Shown here piece after piece: positions 46,002-54,983 of a stretch of 64,000 nt of DNA. Origin of the DNA: Polynucleobacter sp. HIN7 (lineage in GTDB: Bacteria > Pseudomonadota > Gammaproteobacteria > Burkholderiales > Burkholderiaceae); contig NZ_AP028138.1 in NCBI RefSeq assembly GCF_030297595.1, positions 434,001 to 498,000 of the forward strand, given 5' to 3'. Each line of letters opens with the position of its first letter. Within the stretch, counting starts at the first letter, position 1. Position numbers and translations under genes: made by a program. The notes below the pieces were generated by a model that saw nothing but the letters and a program-made list of their open reading frames with translations, did no database searches and was not told where the DNA came from.

Positions 46002-48566
46002 CTAAATCGTTTTATCGATGGTTTTTTCTTGGCCACCTGTTTCGACCAGCACCATCGGGCCTATTGGGAGGCTTGCAGGCGCTTTAGGCACTCGCGGAAC
46101 GCGGGGCACCGGGATTTCTGCCTGAATCTGGGTTTGAACTTCTGCCAATTTCGATTGATCTGTTCCCACCCAAACCATTCCCGCTCCTTGCACGACATCC
46201 TTTAATGGTTCTTCAGCTAAGGCTGTGAATGCTACTTTGGGTAGTTCAGGTAGAGGTGCTGTAGTAGCCACTCCTAGACTCATCGCGGGCACATTCATCG
46301 GTTCAGTCACGATTGGGCTTGCTTCCTCACGTCGCTCCCGACGCTGATTCGGACGTCGTCCTCCGGTGGACTCTCGGAAAGTGCTCACAATTCGAGTCAG
46401 CGGCACCGATGCCGAGCGACCACCAAGCCCCATCGGAAAGCCTGGATTGGATTCTGAATTGATTGCTGAGTTACCACTCTCGTTGCGCTCAGCTCGATCG
46501 CCACGGTTACGGCCACGACCTCGACGGTTACGACCTCGGCGGCGTTCGTCTCCAGCGCTTTCAGACTCATCGGTGGCACCAACCACTTGCGGTGCTGGAT
46601 TAGCAGTTTCTAGCTTCTCTTGGGTATTTTGTCGTTCACTGCGGTTACGGCCACGACCTTCTGAACGCGATGGGCGATTTGCTGCAGCTTCGGTTGGCTC
46701 AGAAGTTTTCTCCATGCGATCAGATGAATCGGTACGCTGATTTTTTTCATTGCGATTGCGACCCCTGTTGCGGTTGCGATCACCATTACGGCCACGATTT
46801 TCAGAGCGCAGATTTGGTTTTGTCTCTGGGGCTGCCGTTGGAGCACTTGAGGAAAATAGTTTTTTGATAAACCCGAGGAAACCACCTGACTCTGGAGTCG
46901 AGGAACTGGGTTTGGAATCTCGAATCGGACGCGGTGATGCGACAGGTGCCGGTTGACTTGGGGTAATCCCTTTCACTGCGGCCTCAGGGCGAGCTCGCAC
47001 TTCGTCGTTTTTGCGACCAATGACTGCATCGGTTTCAAGCTCGCGCGCGGCTTCTTCCACCATGACGTAGCTCAGTTTTTGCTCATCTAAGCGAGGGTCA
47101 TCATGACGCAGACGTTCTAATTTGTAATGAGGGGTCTCCAGATGCTTATTCGGGATCATCAAAATATGCACCTTAAAGCGCGTCTCAATCTTGATCACTT
47201 CAGCACGCTTTTCATTGAGCAAGAATGCAACCACCTCTACTGGTACCTGGCAGTGGATTGCAGCCGTATTCTCTTTCATGGCCTCCTCCTGAATAATTCT
47301 CAGGACTTGTAATGCAGAGGATTCGGTATCACGAATATGACCGGTTCCATTGCATCGTGGGCAGGTAACGTGACTACCTTCTGATAGAGCAGGGCGCAAA
47401 CGCTGACGCGAGAGCTCCATCAAACCAAACTTTGAAATCTTGCCCATTTGGACCCGTGCGCGATCATGGCGCAAGGCATCGCGCAGACGATTTTCAACGT
47501 CCCGCTGACTCTTCGAGGACTCCATGTCAATGAAGTCAATCACGATTAGACCGCCAAGATCACGCAGGCGCATTTGCCGTGCAATTTCATCGGCCGCCTC
47601 GAGATTGGTTCGGGTTGCCGTCTCTTCAATATCCGACCCACGCGTTGCGCGTGCGGAGTTCACATCGACCGATACCAAGGCCTCCGTGTGATCGATGACG
47701 ATCGCGCCGCCAGAAGGTAGGGGAACGGTTCTGGAATAGGCGGTTTCAATTTGATGCTCAATTTGGAATCGCGAAAAGAGGGGGACGTCATCTTGATAAC
47801 GCTTCACCCGAGGCAAGTTATCCGGCATCACCACTGACATAAATGCCTGAGCTTGCTCATATATATCATCGGTATCAATCAAAATCTCACCAATGTCGGG
47901 CTGGAAATAATCGCGAATGGCACGAATCACAAGACTCGACTCTAAGTAAATAAGTAAGGGTGCTGAGTTTGCTTTGGCTGCCTCATCAATGGCTTTCCAT
48001 AATTGCATGAGGTAATTAAGGTCCCACTGCAACTCGGTGGCATCCCGACCGATTCCTGCCGTTCTAGCAATGATGCTCATTCCGTCGGGTACCTCAAGTT
48101 GCGCCATGGCTTCGCGTAACTCTTGCCGATCCTCACCTTCAATGCGGCGCGATACACCACCTCCACGCGGATTGTTTGGCATTAATACTAGATAGCGACC
48201 TGCTAGGGAGATAAAGGAGGTCAGGGCAGCGCCTTTTTGACCGCGCTCTTCTTTTTCAACCTGAACAATGATTTCTTGACCTTCTCTCAGTGCATCCTTG
48301 ATCGACGCATTGCGGACATCAATACCATCCTTGAAGTAGGTTCTTGCAACTTCCTTAAAAGGTAAAAAACCGTGCCGCTCCTCGCCATAGTTGACGAAGC
48401 AGGCCTCTAAAGACGGCTCAATACGGGTGATGACCCCTTTATAAATATTGCCTTTGCGTTGTTCGCGGCCGGCAGTTTCAATATCGATATCGATTAGTTT
48501 TTGACCATCAACGATGGCAACCCGCAACTCTTCCTGTTGCGTTGCATTGAATAACATGCGCTTCAT
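46002..48566 (-). CDS. rne: Ribonuclease E
   Basis: An 854-residue endonuclease of mRNA decay and rRNA/tRNA maturation. The catalytic half has the S1 domain (about 36-120), metal-binding Asp301 and Asp344, and the zinc-link CPRC at 402-405. The C-terminal half has an amphipathic membrane-binding helix FLGFIKKLFSS (about 563-573), arginine/asparagine-rich RNA-binding blocks (about 590-612, 637-646 and 675-692) and no recognisable scaffold partner sites. A TAGGAG ribosome site precedes the ATG, and a structured leader of over 300 nt lies upstream. The stop is 24 nt from moaA. Confidence 0.96.
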   Translation of the reverse strand: MKRMLFNATQQEELRVAIVDGQKLIDIDIETAGREQRKGNIYKGVITRIEPSLEACFVNYGEERHGFLPFKEVARTYFKDGIDVRNASIKDALREGQEIIVQVEKEERGQKGAALTSFISLAGRYLVLMPNNPRGGGVSRRIEGEDRQELREAMAQLEVPDGMSIIARTAGIGRDATELQWDLNYLMQLWKAIDEAAKANSAPLLIYLESSLVIRAIRDYFQPDIGEILIDTDDIYEQAQAFMSVVMPDNLPRVKRYQDDVPLFSRFQIEHQIETAYSRTVPLPSGGAIVIDHTEALVSVDVNSARATRGSDIEETATRTNLEAADEIARQMRLRDLGGLIVIDFIDMESSKSQRDVENRLRDALRHDRARVQMGKISKFGLMELSRQRLRPALSEGSHVTCPRCNGTGHIRDTESSALQVLRIIQEEAMKENTAAIHCQVPVEVVAFLLNEKRAEVIKIETRFKVHILMIPNKHLETPHYKLERLRHDDPRLDEQKLSYVMVEEAARELETDAVIGRKNDEVRARPEAAVKGITPSQPAPVASPRPIRDSKPSSSTPESGGFLGFIKKLFSSSAPTAAPETKPNLRSENRGRNGDRNRNRGRNRNEKNQRTDSSDRMEKTSEPTEAAANRPSRSEGRGRNRSERQNTQEKLETANPAPQVVGATDESESAGDERRRGRNRRGRGRNRGDRAERNESGNSAINSESNPGFPMGLGGRSASVPLTRIVSTFRESTGGRRPNQRRERREEASPIVTEPMNVPAMSLGVATTAPLPELPKVAFTALAEEPLKDVVQGAGMVWVGTDQSKLAEVQTQIQAEIPVPRVPRVPKAPASLPIGPMVLVETGGQEKTIDKTI

Positions 48567-48954
48567 AACACTCTCCTAAATGGGAGGCGGACTTGAGCGA
48601 CACGAAGTGGATGACAAATATGCTCTGAGGAAAATCCCCAGAGTACTGGGGTGAGACAAACAAAGTTCCTAAACAGGAAAAATACCAATCAAATTGGTTT
48701 GGGTCTCACATGAACGCTCGCCACAGAGATGTCCTTTAGTTCTCAATGTAGGCGCTCGTTTTAAAAACGGTCATCTGCTTTCGGGGGTCGCGGCAAATAT
48801 CACGCCAACCCTTGCGCCTCATTAAAACGGGAGAGGGGCAACCCCGGGAGTCTATTCATGGGCGACTCCAAGCTCCGGAATTCAAATTCTTAGTCATCAA
48901 TGACTCAGAGCCTTGATTATAGGACACAAAACGGTCGACAATGGGAATATTCCA
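48567..48954 (-). promoter_or_regulatory. rne-rluC intergenic region: structured rne leader
   Basis: These 388 nt hold no gene. Read on the minus strand they look like a long 5' leader for rne: a GGAG ribosome site that can pair with an upstream CTCC (48573-48586), a hairpin CCCCAG/CTGGGG (48636-48651), and near the far end GGGG/CCCC (48835-48845) and GGAGTC/GACTCC (48847-48869). RNase E controls its own mRNA through 5' leader hairpins in E. coli; the same is inferred here. On the plus strand the last part must hold the rluC promoter. Confidence 0.5.
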
Positions 48955-50010
48955 ATGAATAAATCGCCAAAGCCCCCCTCAAAACCACGTATTTCAAGCA
49001 AGGATGCCCCTAAAACTAAGGTTTTGGCAGCTGTTTTGGAAACCGTGGGACCGGATTTTGCAGGTCAGCGACTGGATAATTATTTATTAAGGTGGGCTAA
49101 AGGAGTTCCAAAAAGCCATATTTACCGAATTATTCGCTCAGGCGAGGTGCGGATTAACAAAAAAAGGGCGTTGCCAAGCTCTCGTCTGGTTGAGGGCGAT
49201 GTGGTTCGCTTGCCCCCCACCCGATTGGCTGAACCTAAGAAATTGGATCAAGTCATCTCGGAAGCACAGGCTAAAACCCTGGCAACAGATATCCCCATTT
49301 TGTTTGAGGATGAATATTTATTGGTGATTGATAAACCCTCTGGGCTGGCGGTCCACGGAGGTTCGGGTGTTCAGTTAGGGGCTATCGAGTTATTTCGTAA
49401 GGCAAGGCCAGAGAATTCATTTTTGGAGCTGGTCCATCGCTTAGACCGAGATACTTCGGGAATCCTGATCATGGCAAAGAAGCGCAGCGCGCTTCTGGAA
49501 ATGCATCGGCAGATTCGGGAGGGTTTAACTGATAAGCGTTATCGTTTAATCGCCCATGGAGCAATGGATGCAATCAGTGGCACGAAGCAACTAAAGTTTC
49601 CTCTGTTGAAATATTTGCTAGAGAACGGTGAGCGTCGGGTTCGGGTGGACCCAAAAGGACAAGAAAGTCACACCAACATTCGGGTTACTGAGCTCTTTCA
49701 ACGAGATGGCGCGAGTTTTACATTAGTTGAAGCACAGTTAAAAACTGGGAGAACGCATCAAATTCGGGTGCATTTGCAAAAAATTGGGCACCCAATCTTG
49801 GGAGATGATAAGTATGGATTGGAAGCCGGAGATAAGGAGTTGAAAGTTAAGCAACTTTTTCTCCATGCGCATCTTGCGGTCTTTTCGCATCCTAAAACTT
49901 TGGAGAAAATGCGTATTGAAGCCGATCTGCCAAAACGGTTTCATGATTTTCTCGCACAAAGGGACAGTCGTTTTTTGGCTAAAACGCTACAACCGAAAGA
50001 GATCGATTGA
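48955..50010 (+). CDS. rluC: 23S rRNA pseudouridine synthase C
   Basis: A 351-residue RluA-family enzyme that makes pseudouridine at 955, 2504 and 2580 of 23S rRNA. An S4 domain (about 35-95) is followed by the catalytic HRLDRDTSGI motif with its aspartate and TGRTHQIRVHL. A TTG start at 48913 would add 14 residues with no ribosome site; the ATG at 48955 is listed. It is translationally coupled to the next gene (TTGA). Confidence 0.93.
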   Translation: MNKSPKPPSKPRISSKDAPKTKVLAAVLETVGPDFAGQRLDNYLLRWAKGVPKSHIYRIIRSGEVRINKKRALPSSRLVEGDVVRLPPTRLAEPKKLDQVISEAQAKTLATDIPILFEDEYLLVIDKPSGLAVHGGSGVQLGAIELFRKARPENSFLELVHRLDRDTSGILIMAKKRSALLEMHRQIREGLTDKRYRLIAHGAMDAISGTKQLKFPLLKYLLENGERRVRVDPKGQESHTNIRVTELFQRDGASFTLVEAQLKTGRTHQIRVHLQKIGHPILGDDKYGLEAGDKELKVKQLFLHAHLAVFSHPKTLEKMRIEADLPKRFHDFLAQRDSRFLAKTLQPKEID

Positions 50011-50714
50011 AGACAAACGAACGTCGCTATGAGCTAATCGTGTGGGACTGGGATGGCACGATTATGGATTCCACGCCAACGATTGTTCAGTGCATTCAGC
50101 AAGCCTGCCGAGACCTCGATTTCCCGGTACCCGGGGACTCGATTGCGAGCTATGTAATTGGTTTGGGTATTCATGATTCACTAAGACGTGTCGTGCCGAC
50201 TATCGACCCGAAGCATTTTCCAACGCTCGTTGATCGTTTTCGCTATCACTATTTAGCAAAGGATCATGAGTTGCATCTTTTTGGGGGCATGCGAGACTTG
50301 CTTGAGAGCTTAAAGACTCAGGGTTTTATGTTGGGAGTGGCAACCGGTAAGCCTAGGCGCGGGCTCGATCGATCCTTGCGTCATCATCAGTTAGAGCATC
50401 TATTTCATGACACACGAACTGCGGATGAGTCCTTTGCCAAACCCCACCCGGGTATGTTGATGGACTTATCGGATCGTCTTCAAGTTCCAGTTCGCAAGAT
50501 GCTGATGATTGGCGATACGACGCACGATCTTCAGATGGCCCAAGCGGCTGGAGTGGATGCGATCGCAGTCACTTATGGCGCCCATCCGGCCGATGCCTTG
50601 CGGTCTGCAAATTCTTTGGCTTGCTTTGATAATGTAGAGACTTTGGGAAACTGGTTGATGCAGAATTTGCATCAACCATTCCAAGATCCTGCCGAATTCA
50701 GTAAAGCGAGCTAA
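50007..50714 (+). CDS. HAD-family phosphatase (Gph-like)
   Basis: A 235-residue HAD-IA hydrolase. Motif I is VWDWDGTIMDST, the lysine lies in FAKPHPG and motif IV is MIGDTTHDLQMA. It is paralogous to gph at 6624-7292 but the substrate is unknown. The start is TTG at 50007, overlapping the rluC stop, an arrangement kept in many betaproteobacteria (rluC-HAD-sppA). Confidence 0.82.
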   Translation: MKTNERRYELIVWDWDGTIMDSTPTIVQCIQQACRDLDFPVPGDSIASYVIGLGIHDSLRRVVPTIDPKHFPTLVDRFRYHYLAKDHELHLFGGMRDLLESLKTQGFMLGVATGKPRRGLDRSLRHHQLEHLFHDTRTADESFAKPHPGMLMDLSDRLQVPVRKMLMIGDTTHDLQMAQAAGVDAIAVTYGAHPADALRSANSLACFDNVETLGNWLMQNLHQPFQDPAEFSKAS

Positions 50715-50718
50715 GTGT

Positions 50719-51678
50719 ATGAATCAAAACCCCGAGTCATCCAATTCCAATGCGCAGTGGGAGCGTAGCGCCCTCGAACATCTCTTGCTTGAGAACCTAA
50801 AAGAAAATCGCAAGGCAAGACGTTGGCGAGCTATTCTGCGTATCTTGACCTTGGTTGTGTTGGTGGGCCTAGTCACACAAATCTTTGACATTGGTTTACC
50901 CGGCGGCGGGGGTAGTGGCAAACATACCGCACTCGTTAGCATTGAGGGTGAGATCTCACCCAATTCGGTTGCAAATGCTTTGGATATAAATTCGGCATTA
51001 AGTGCCGCATTTGAAAGCAAAGAGGCTGCCGGGGTAGTACTCCGCATCAATAGTCCAGGCGGCTCTCCCGTGCAAGCCGGCATGATTAATGATGAGATTA
51101 AACGTTTACGCGGCTTGTATCCTGATAAACCCTTTTATGTCGTGGTCGAAGATGTTTGTGCTTCCGGTGGATACTATGTGGCGGTAGCTGGAGACAAGAT
51201 TTTGGTGGATAAAGCCAGTATTGTTGGCTCGATTGGAGTCGTCATGGGTGGCTTTGGATTTACGGGGCTGATGGATAAGATGGGCATCTCGCGACGCTTG
51301 ATTACAGCGGGGTCGGATAAGGGTATGCTCGACCCCTTCTCTAAAGAAAATCCCAAGCAAGTTGAGATGGTTAAAAAAATGCTTGATGAAATCCATCAGC
51401 AATTTATTACTGTCGTGAAAGAGGGTCGTGGCGAGCGCCTAAAGAATGATCCGGATATTTTTTCGGGTCGCGTCTGGAATGGCGAACAGGCAGTTCAGTT
51501 GGGATTGGTCGATGGTTATGGCACAGTTGATTCTGTCGCACGTGATCTTTTAAAAACCCCTGATGTGGTGGAGTACACCTTGAAAGAGAATTTTGCTGAG
51601 CGTGTCGCAAAGCGCTTTGGGGCAGAGACCGGCGCTGCGATTAGCAAGGCCTTAACGCGAAGCGCGGAGATGCGGTAA
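50719..51678 (+). CDS. sppA: Signal peptide peptidase SppA-type S49 protease
   Basis: A 319-residue inner-membrane serine protease with one N-terminal membrane segment (about 40-57), facing the periplasm. The fold has RINSPGGSPVQAG, the catalytic serine in DVCASGGYYVA and the general-base lysine in GSDKGMLDPFS. This short 36K-type form works as an oligomer degrading cleaved signal peptides. It follows the HAD gene after 4 nt and shows a possible terminator after its stop. Confidence 0.9.
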   Translation: MNQNPESSNSNAQWERSALEHLLLENLKENRKARRWRAILRILTLVVLVGLVTQIFDIGLPGGGGSGKHTALVSIEGEISPNSVANALDINSALSAAFESKEAAGVVLRINSPGGSPVQAGMINDEIKRLRGLYPDKPFYVVVEDVCASGGYYVAVAGDKILVDKASIVGSIGVVMGGFGFTGLMDKMGISRRLITAGSDKGMLDPFSKENPKQVEMVKKMLDEIHQQFITVVKEGRGERLKNDPDIFSGRVWNGEQAVQLGLVDGYGTVDSVARDLLKTPDVVEYTLKENFAERVAKRFGAETGAAISKALTRSAEMR

Positions 51679-51680
51679 AA

Positions 51681-52445
51681 CTAAGCCAGCATCAAAAAAA
51701 TAGCAGGCTTATTTTTGATGAGATCGGAGAGTGCTTCAGGTTTGGTATAGCGCTTGCGCCAAGAATCAATTGGCCCTGTCCACACCCACTCACTACTCAG
51801 TGTTAAATCGATTGCTACACAGAGTCGCGTTTGGTGAGATAGTGAGTTCAAGCAGCTTTGCAGCATTGCGGTATTTCGATAGGGAGTTTCAATCCAAATT
51901 TGGGTCTCGCGGCGCTGCCTAGAGGCCCCCTCTAACTCCTTGAGTTTTTTTGAACGCTCTGCACCTTCGACAGGAAGATATCCATTGAATTGAAAAAACT
52001 GACCATTAAGACCGCTTGCCATCAGCCCAAGCAAGATCGAGCTGGGGCCGACTAAGGGCTTCACTTTGGCCCCCCACTGATGTGCGACTTGGACAATCTC
52101 TGCGCCAGGATCGGCAACCCCCGGAACACCTGCTTCTGATAAGAGGCCCACATCATGCCCCGCTTGAATGGGAGTAAGCAATTCCTCCGGTTTAAGACTT
52201 AAGGCATGTTTGCGGTCCGGGCCGCGCCACTCTTGTATCACCATCTCTTGTAATGAATGATGCAGTGGTTCGATTTCATGAACGGCATTTAAAAATGCAC
52301 GACTTGTTTTGGCGTCTTCCACAATCCAATACTTGATCTTGGCAATTTGCCGAAGGTTCTCGGCTGGTATGACGTGATGGAGTTGCGCAGCTCGGTTTTC
52401 ACTACCTAATGTATTGGGTACCAAATATAAGTTACCAATTTGCAT
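51681..52445 (-). CDS. RsmI-like tetrapyrrole-methylase family protein
   Basis: A 254-residue protein of the tetrapyrrole (corrin/porphyrin) methylase fold, closest to the rRNA 2'-O-methyltransferase RsmI family. It keeps GLLSEAGVPGVADPGAEIV and VGPSSILLGLMASG, but its N-terminus IGNLYLVPNTLG lacks the TPIGNL motif and the AEDTR region of true RsmI. It is likely a paralogue with its own substrate. The start is set at 52445, one base off the maf stop codon, which suggests coupling. Confidence 0.75.
   Translation of the reverse strand: MQIGNLYLVPNTLGSENRAAQLHHVIPAENLRQIAKIKYWIVEDAKTSRAFLNAVHEIEPLHHSLQEMVIQEWRGPDRKHALSLKPEELLTPIQAGHDVGLLSEAGVPGVADPGAEIVQVAHQWGAKVKPLVGPSSILLGLMASGLNGQFFQFNGYLPVEGAERSKKLKELEGASRQRRETQIWIETPYRNTAMLQSCLNSLSHQTRLCVAIDLTLSSEWVWTGPIDSWRKRYTKPEALSDLIKNKPAIFLMLA
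51682..51716 (+). terminator. Possible terminator after sppA
   Basis: TAAGCC and GGCTTA can pair around an 18-nt loop and are followed by TTTTT. The stem is short and the loop is large. It lies in the end of the convergent methylase gene. Confidence 0.35.
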
Positions 52446-52446
52446 G

Positions 52447-53046
52447 CTATTGAGAGTCTTGAGTCGCAGGCAGAGAAATTCCCGCTTCAAGAAATAGGCT
52501 TGTTAAGGCAATTAACGGTAAACCAATCAGCGCGGTTGGATCTTCGCTCTCAATTTTTTCGAGAAGAATAATTCCCATACCTTCTGATTTAGCGCTACCA
52601 GCGCAATCATAGGGTTTCTCAAGGCGGAGGTATTGATCCAGAACCTGCTCGGGTAGTTTACGAAATTGAACCGTGGTTGGGACATGGATTGTTTCGCAAA
52701 AATTCTGACCGATTAGGCAAAGCGATGTATGAAAAACAACAGCCTGACCTTGCATTTGTTTGAGTTGAGCTAAGGCGGCGGCGTGCGAACCTGGCTTGCC
52801 AATCATGTGACCATTTAAATCAGCGCTTTGATCGGAGCCAATCACCCACGCGTTCCGGTGCAAGGATGCGATCGCCTGTGCTTTTGCTTGCGCTAACCGA
52901 AGCGTGAGATTTTTTGGAGTCTCGCCGGGTAGAGGGGATTCATCTAGGTTGGGTGCAATCGCTACAAATGGCATCCCAAGTCGTTCAAGCAGCTGCTGTC
53001 GATAGGGTGAGCTTGAGGCAAGAATCAGGGTGGGGGCGGACGGCAT
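52447..53046 (-). CDS. Maf-family nucleotide pyrophosphatase (YceF-type)
   Basis: A 199-residue Maf protein, which hydrolyses modified nucleotides such as m7GTP. The motifs are LASSSPYRQQLLERLG at the start, DESPLPGETP in the middle and WVIGSDQSADL for the metal site. The last suits the YceF subfamily. It is divergent from yceD with only 14 bp between the ATGs. Confidence 0.9.
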   Translation of the reverse strand: MPSAPTLILASSSPYRQQLLERLGMPFVAIAPNLDESPLPGETPKNLTLRLAQAKAQAIASLHRNAWVIGSDQSADLNGHMIGKPGSHAAALAQLKQMQGQAVVFHTSLCLIGQNFCETIHVPTTVQFRKLPEQVLDQYLRLEKPYDCAGSAKSEGMGIILLEKIESEDPTALIGLPLIALTSLFLEAGISLPATQDSQ

Positions 53047-53060
53047 GAATGAGTAACTGA

Positions 53061-53645
53061 ATGATGTTTGATAATGTCAATAGTTTGAATGAATTGCAAA
53101 ACGTCGATCGGATGACACAAAACTCGCCTTACCCAATTCAATCGTTAGAAATCAACCCCAGCTCCTTGCTTAGAGTTGATATGTTAGCGCCTGTCTCTTA
53201 CCAAGGCGAGGGATTTATCCAGATTGCCGATTTTCCAAGACTTTTAGCCGAATCAGCCTCTGTGAGCCCAGGCGATGGATTTGATTGCCAAATTTTAGGT
53301 TGGCATCGTGATGGCCGGCCGTTCATGGAGGTAAAGATTCGAGGGCGGATAGCGATTGCCTGTCAACGGTGCTTAGACCCCATGGCATTAGAGTTGGAAA
53401 TACAAAAGACCTACGTTTTTTTAAGAACGGAAGTAGAGGCAGATCAATTCCCCATGGATCGCGATGATGAGGAGGCAATGGTCGCCTCAACCCACTTTAA
53501 TTTGCTCGAAGCGATCGAAGATGAGATTTTGCTAGCACTGCCTCACGCCCCCAAACACCCGGTCGGCCAGTGTCAATTGCGGCAAATCGGGGCTGACTTG
53601 GAAAAGCCTAATCCCTTTAAGGTACTGAAAAACCTCAAGAAATAG
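53061..53645 (+). CDS. yceD: YceD family protein (DUF177)
   Basis: A 194-residue protein of the DUF177/YceD family, conserved next to rpmF in most bacteria and linked to 23S rRNA levels. It has the typical CQRCLDPM cysteine motif, then an acidic stretch. Two adjacent ATGs (53061, 53064) are possible and no ribosome site is clear. It precedes rpmF, which seems to have an extra promoter. Confidence 0.85.
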   Translation: MMFDNVNSLNELQNVDRMTQNSPYPIQSLEINPSSLLRVDMLAPVSYQGEGFIQIADFPRLLAESASVSPGDGFDCQILGWHRDGRPFMEVKIRGRIAIACQRCLDPMALELEIQKTYVFLRTEVEADQFPMDRDDEEAMVASTHFNLLEAIEDEILLALPHAPKHPVGQCQLRQIGADLEKPNPFKVLKNLKK

Positions 53646-53686
53646 CCATTATTTTGTTGGCGAATGCGGGTTTTTACCACTTTCTA

Positions 53687-53695
53687 TGCTAGAAT
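53687..53695 (+). promoter_or_regulatory. Extended -10 promoter before rpmF
   Basis: TG, C, TAGAAT lies about 24 nt before the rpmF ATG and is followed by GC-rich TTGCGCC, a discriminator like that of ribosomal-protein promoters. A real AGGAG ribosome site follows, so this transcript is leadered, unlike the boxes at trhO, gyrA and others. No -35 is plain. Confidence 0.45.
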
Positions 53696-53718
53696 TGCGC
53701 CTTGCTTAGGAGTTCATT

Positions 53719-53898
53719 ATGGCCGTCCAACAAAATAAAAAATCCCCCTCAAAGCGTGGCATGCATCGCGCACACGACTTTTTGACTGCACCCGCAATCG
53801 CAGTAGAGTCCACTTCCGGTGAGGCCCACTTGCGCCACCACGTATCCCCTAATGGCTACTACCGTGGTCGTAAAGTCGTTAAAACTAAGAACGACTAA
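53719..53898 (+). CDS. rpmF: 50S ribosomal protein L32
   Basis: A 59-residue protein beginning [20 protein letters not shown], ending in [10 protein letters not shown]. The sequence matches bacterial L32 of the type without zinc cysteines. AGGAG lies before the ATG. It sits between yceD and plsX as in most proteobacteria, and a terminator follows. Confidence 0.96.
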   Translation: MAVQQNKKSPSKRGMHRAHDFLTAPAIAVESTSGEAHLRHHVSPNGYYRGRKVVKTKND

Positions 53899-53916
53899 TT
53901 CCTCATTGTTTGATCG

Positions 53917-53938
53917 AAGCGGCTCAGGCCGCTTTTTT
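53917..53938 (+). terminator. Rho-independent terminator after rpmF
   Basis: AAGCGGC and GCCGCTT form a 7-bp stem with loop TCAG, then a T-run. plsX starts 33 nt later and so is likely to need its own promoter. Confidence 0.85.
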
Positions 53939-53958
53939 CTTAAACAGAATCGACGTTT

Positions 53959-53964
53959 TATACA
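53959..53964 (+). promoter_or_regulatory. Possible -10 box, leaderless plsX start
   Basis: TATACA (4 of 6) ends exactly 6 nt before the plsX ATG. There is no Shine-Dalgarno, and a terminator precedes it, so a promoter is needed here. The match is weaker than in the other cases. Confidence 0.35.
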
Positions 53965-53970
53965 TATTCA

Positions 53971-54981
53971 ATGAGTATCACTCTGGCAGTTGATGCTATG
54001 GGCGGGGATTTTGGGGTAGAAGTGACTATCCCAGCCTGCTGTGATTTTCTGCAAGATCATCCTGATGCTAAGATTCTTGCAATTGGCAACGCCCAAGCGA
54101 TTGAGCAGTCGGTTCGCAAATCTAATCCAAACTTACTAGATCGCTTCCAGATTCTCGGCGCCTCTGAAATTGTCTTGATGGACGATCCCATTGAAGTTGC
54201 TCTGCGTCGTAAGAAAGACTCATCTATGCGAGTCGCCATTGAGCAGGTGCGTGATGGCAAGGCAGATGCCGCCATTTCTGCGGGCAATACGGGTGCATTG
54301 ATGGCAATCTCCCGCTATATCTTAAAAACCTTGGATGGGATTGATCGACCGGCAATTGCAACTGCGATACCGAATGAGTTGGGGAAAGGCACTACCGTGC
54401 TTGATCTGGGTGCAAATGCCGATTGTGAGCCAATTCACCTTTTACAATTTGCGCAAATGGCTGATGTGATGTTGCGCGTGGTCAATGGCAATCCAAAACC
54501 CTCGATCGGCCTTTTAAATATTGGCGAAGAAGTCATTAAGGGTAATGAGGTGGTTAAACAAACTGCGGAACTATTGCGCCAAAGCCAATTGCATTTTTAT
54601 GGCAACGTCGAAGGCAACGATATCTTCAAGGGAACCACGGATATTGTGGTTTGCGATGGCTTCGTTGGTAATGTTGTTTTAAAAGCTAGCGAAGGCTTGG
54701 CGAAAATGATGAGCGGTATGATCCGTGAAGAATTTAATCGATCCATATTAACCAAATTAATGGGTCTTGCTGCTCTATTGCCGTTGAAAAGAGTACGTCA
54801 ACGAGTCGATCATCGGCGCTACAACGGTGCAGTTTTATTGGGTCTCAAGGGTTGTGTGATCAAAAGCCATGGCTCTGCCGATCGTTTTGCCTTTAAGGTC
54901 TCGCTTGAGCGTGCATACGATGCCGCTAAGAATCGGATGGTTGAGAAAATTGCTGAGTCATTTACATTGAGGTCCGCATAA
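53971..54981 (+). CDS. plsX: Phosphate acyltransferase PlsX
   Basis: A 336-residue enzyme making acyl-phosphate from acyl-ACP for phospholipid synthesis. It starts [16 protein letters not shown], with [19 protein letters not shown] and [16 protein letters not shown] all present. It opens the fatty acid run; fabH follows after 2 nt. Confidence 0.95.
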   Translation: MSITLAVDAMGGDFGVEVTIPACCDFLQDHPDAKILAIGNAQAIEQSVRKSNPNLLDRFQILGASEIVLMDDPIEVALRRKKDSSMRVAIEQVRDGKADAAISAGNTGALMAISRYILKTLDGIDRPAIATAIPNELGKGTTVLDLGANADCEPIHLLQFAQMADVMLRVVNGNPKPSIGLLNIGEEVIKGNEVVKQTAELLRQSQLHFYGNVEGNDIFKGTTDIVVCDGFVGNVVLKASEGLAKMMSGMIREEFNRSILTKLMGLAALLPLKRVRQRVDHRRYNGAVLLGLKGCVIKSHGSADRFAFKVSLERAYDAAKNRMVEKIAESFTLRSA

Positions 54982-54983
54982 GT

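Noticed and set aside
46388-46800. Repeat array in the arginine/asparagine-rich part of rne
   Set aside because: Low-complexity coding for RNA-binding blocks, with irregular unit size and no exact repeats; not a CRISPR or mobile element.
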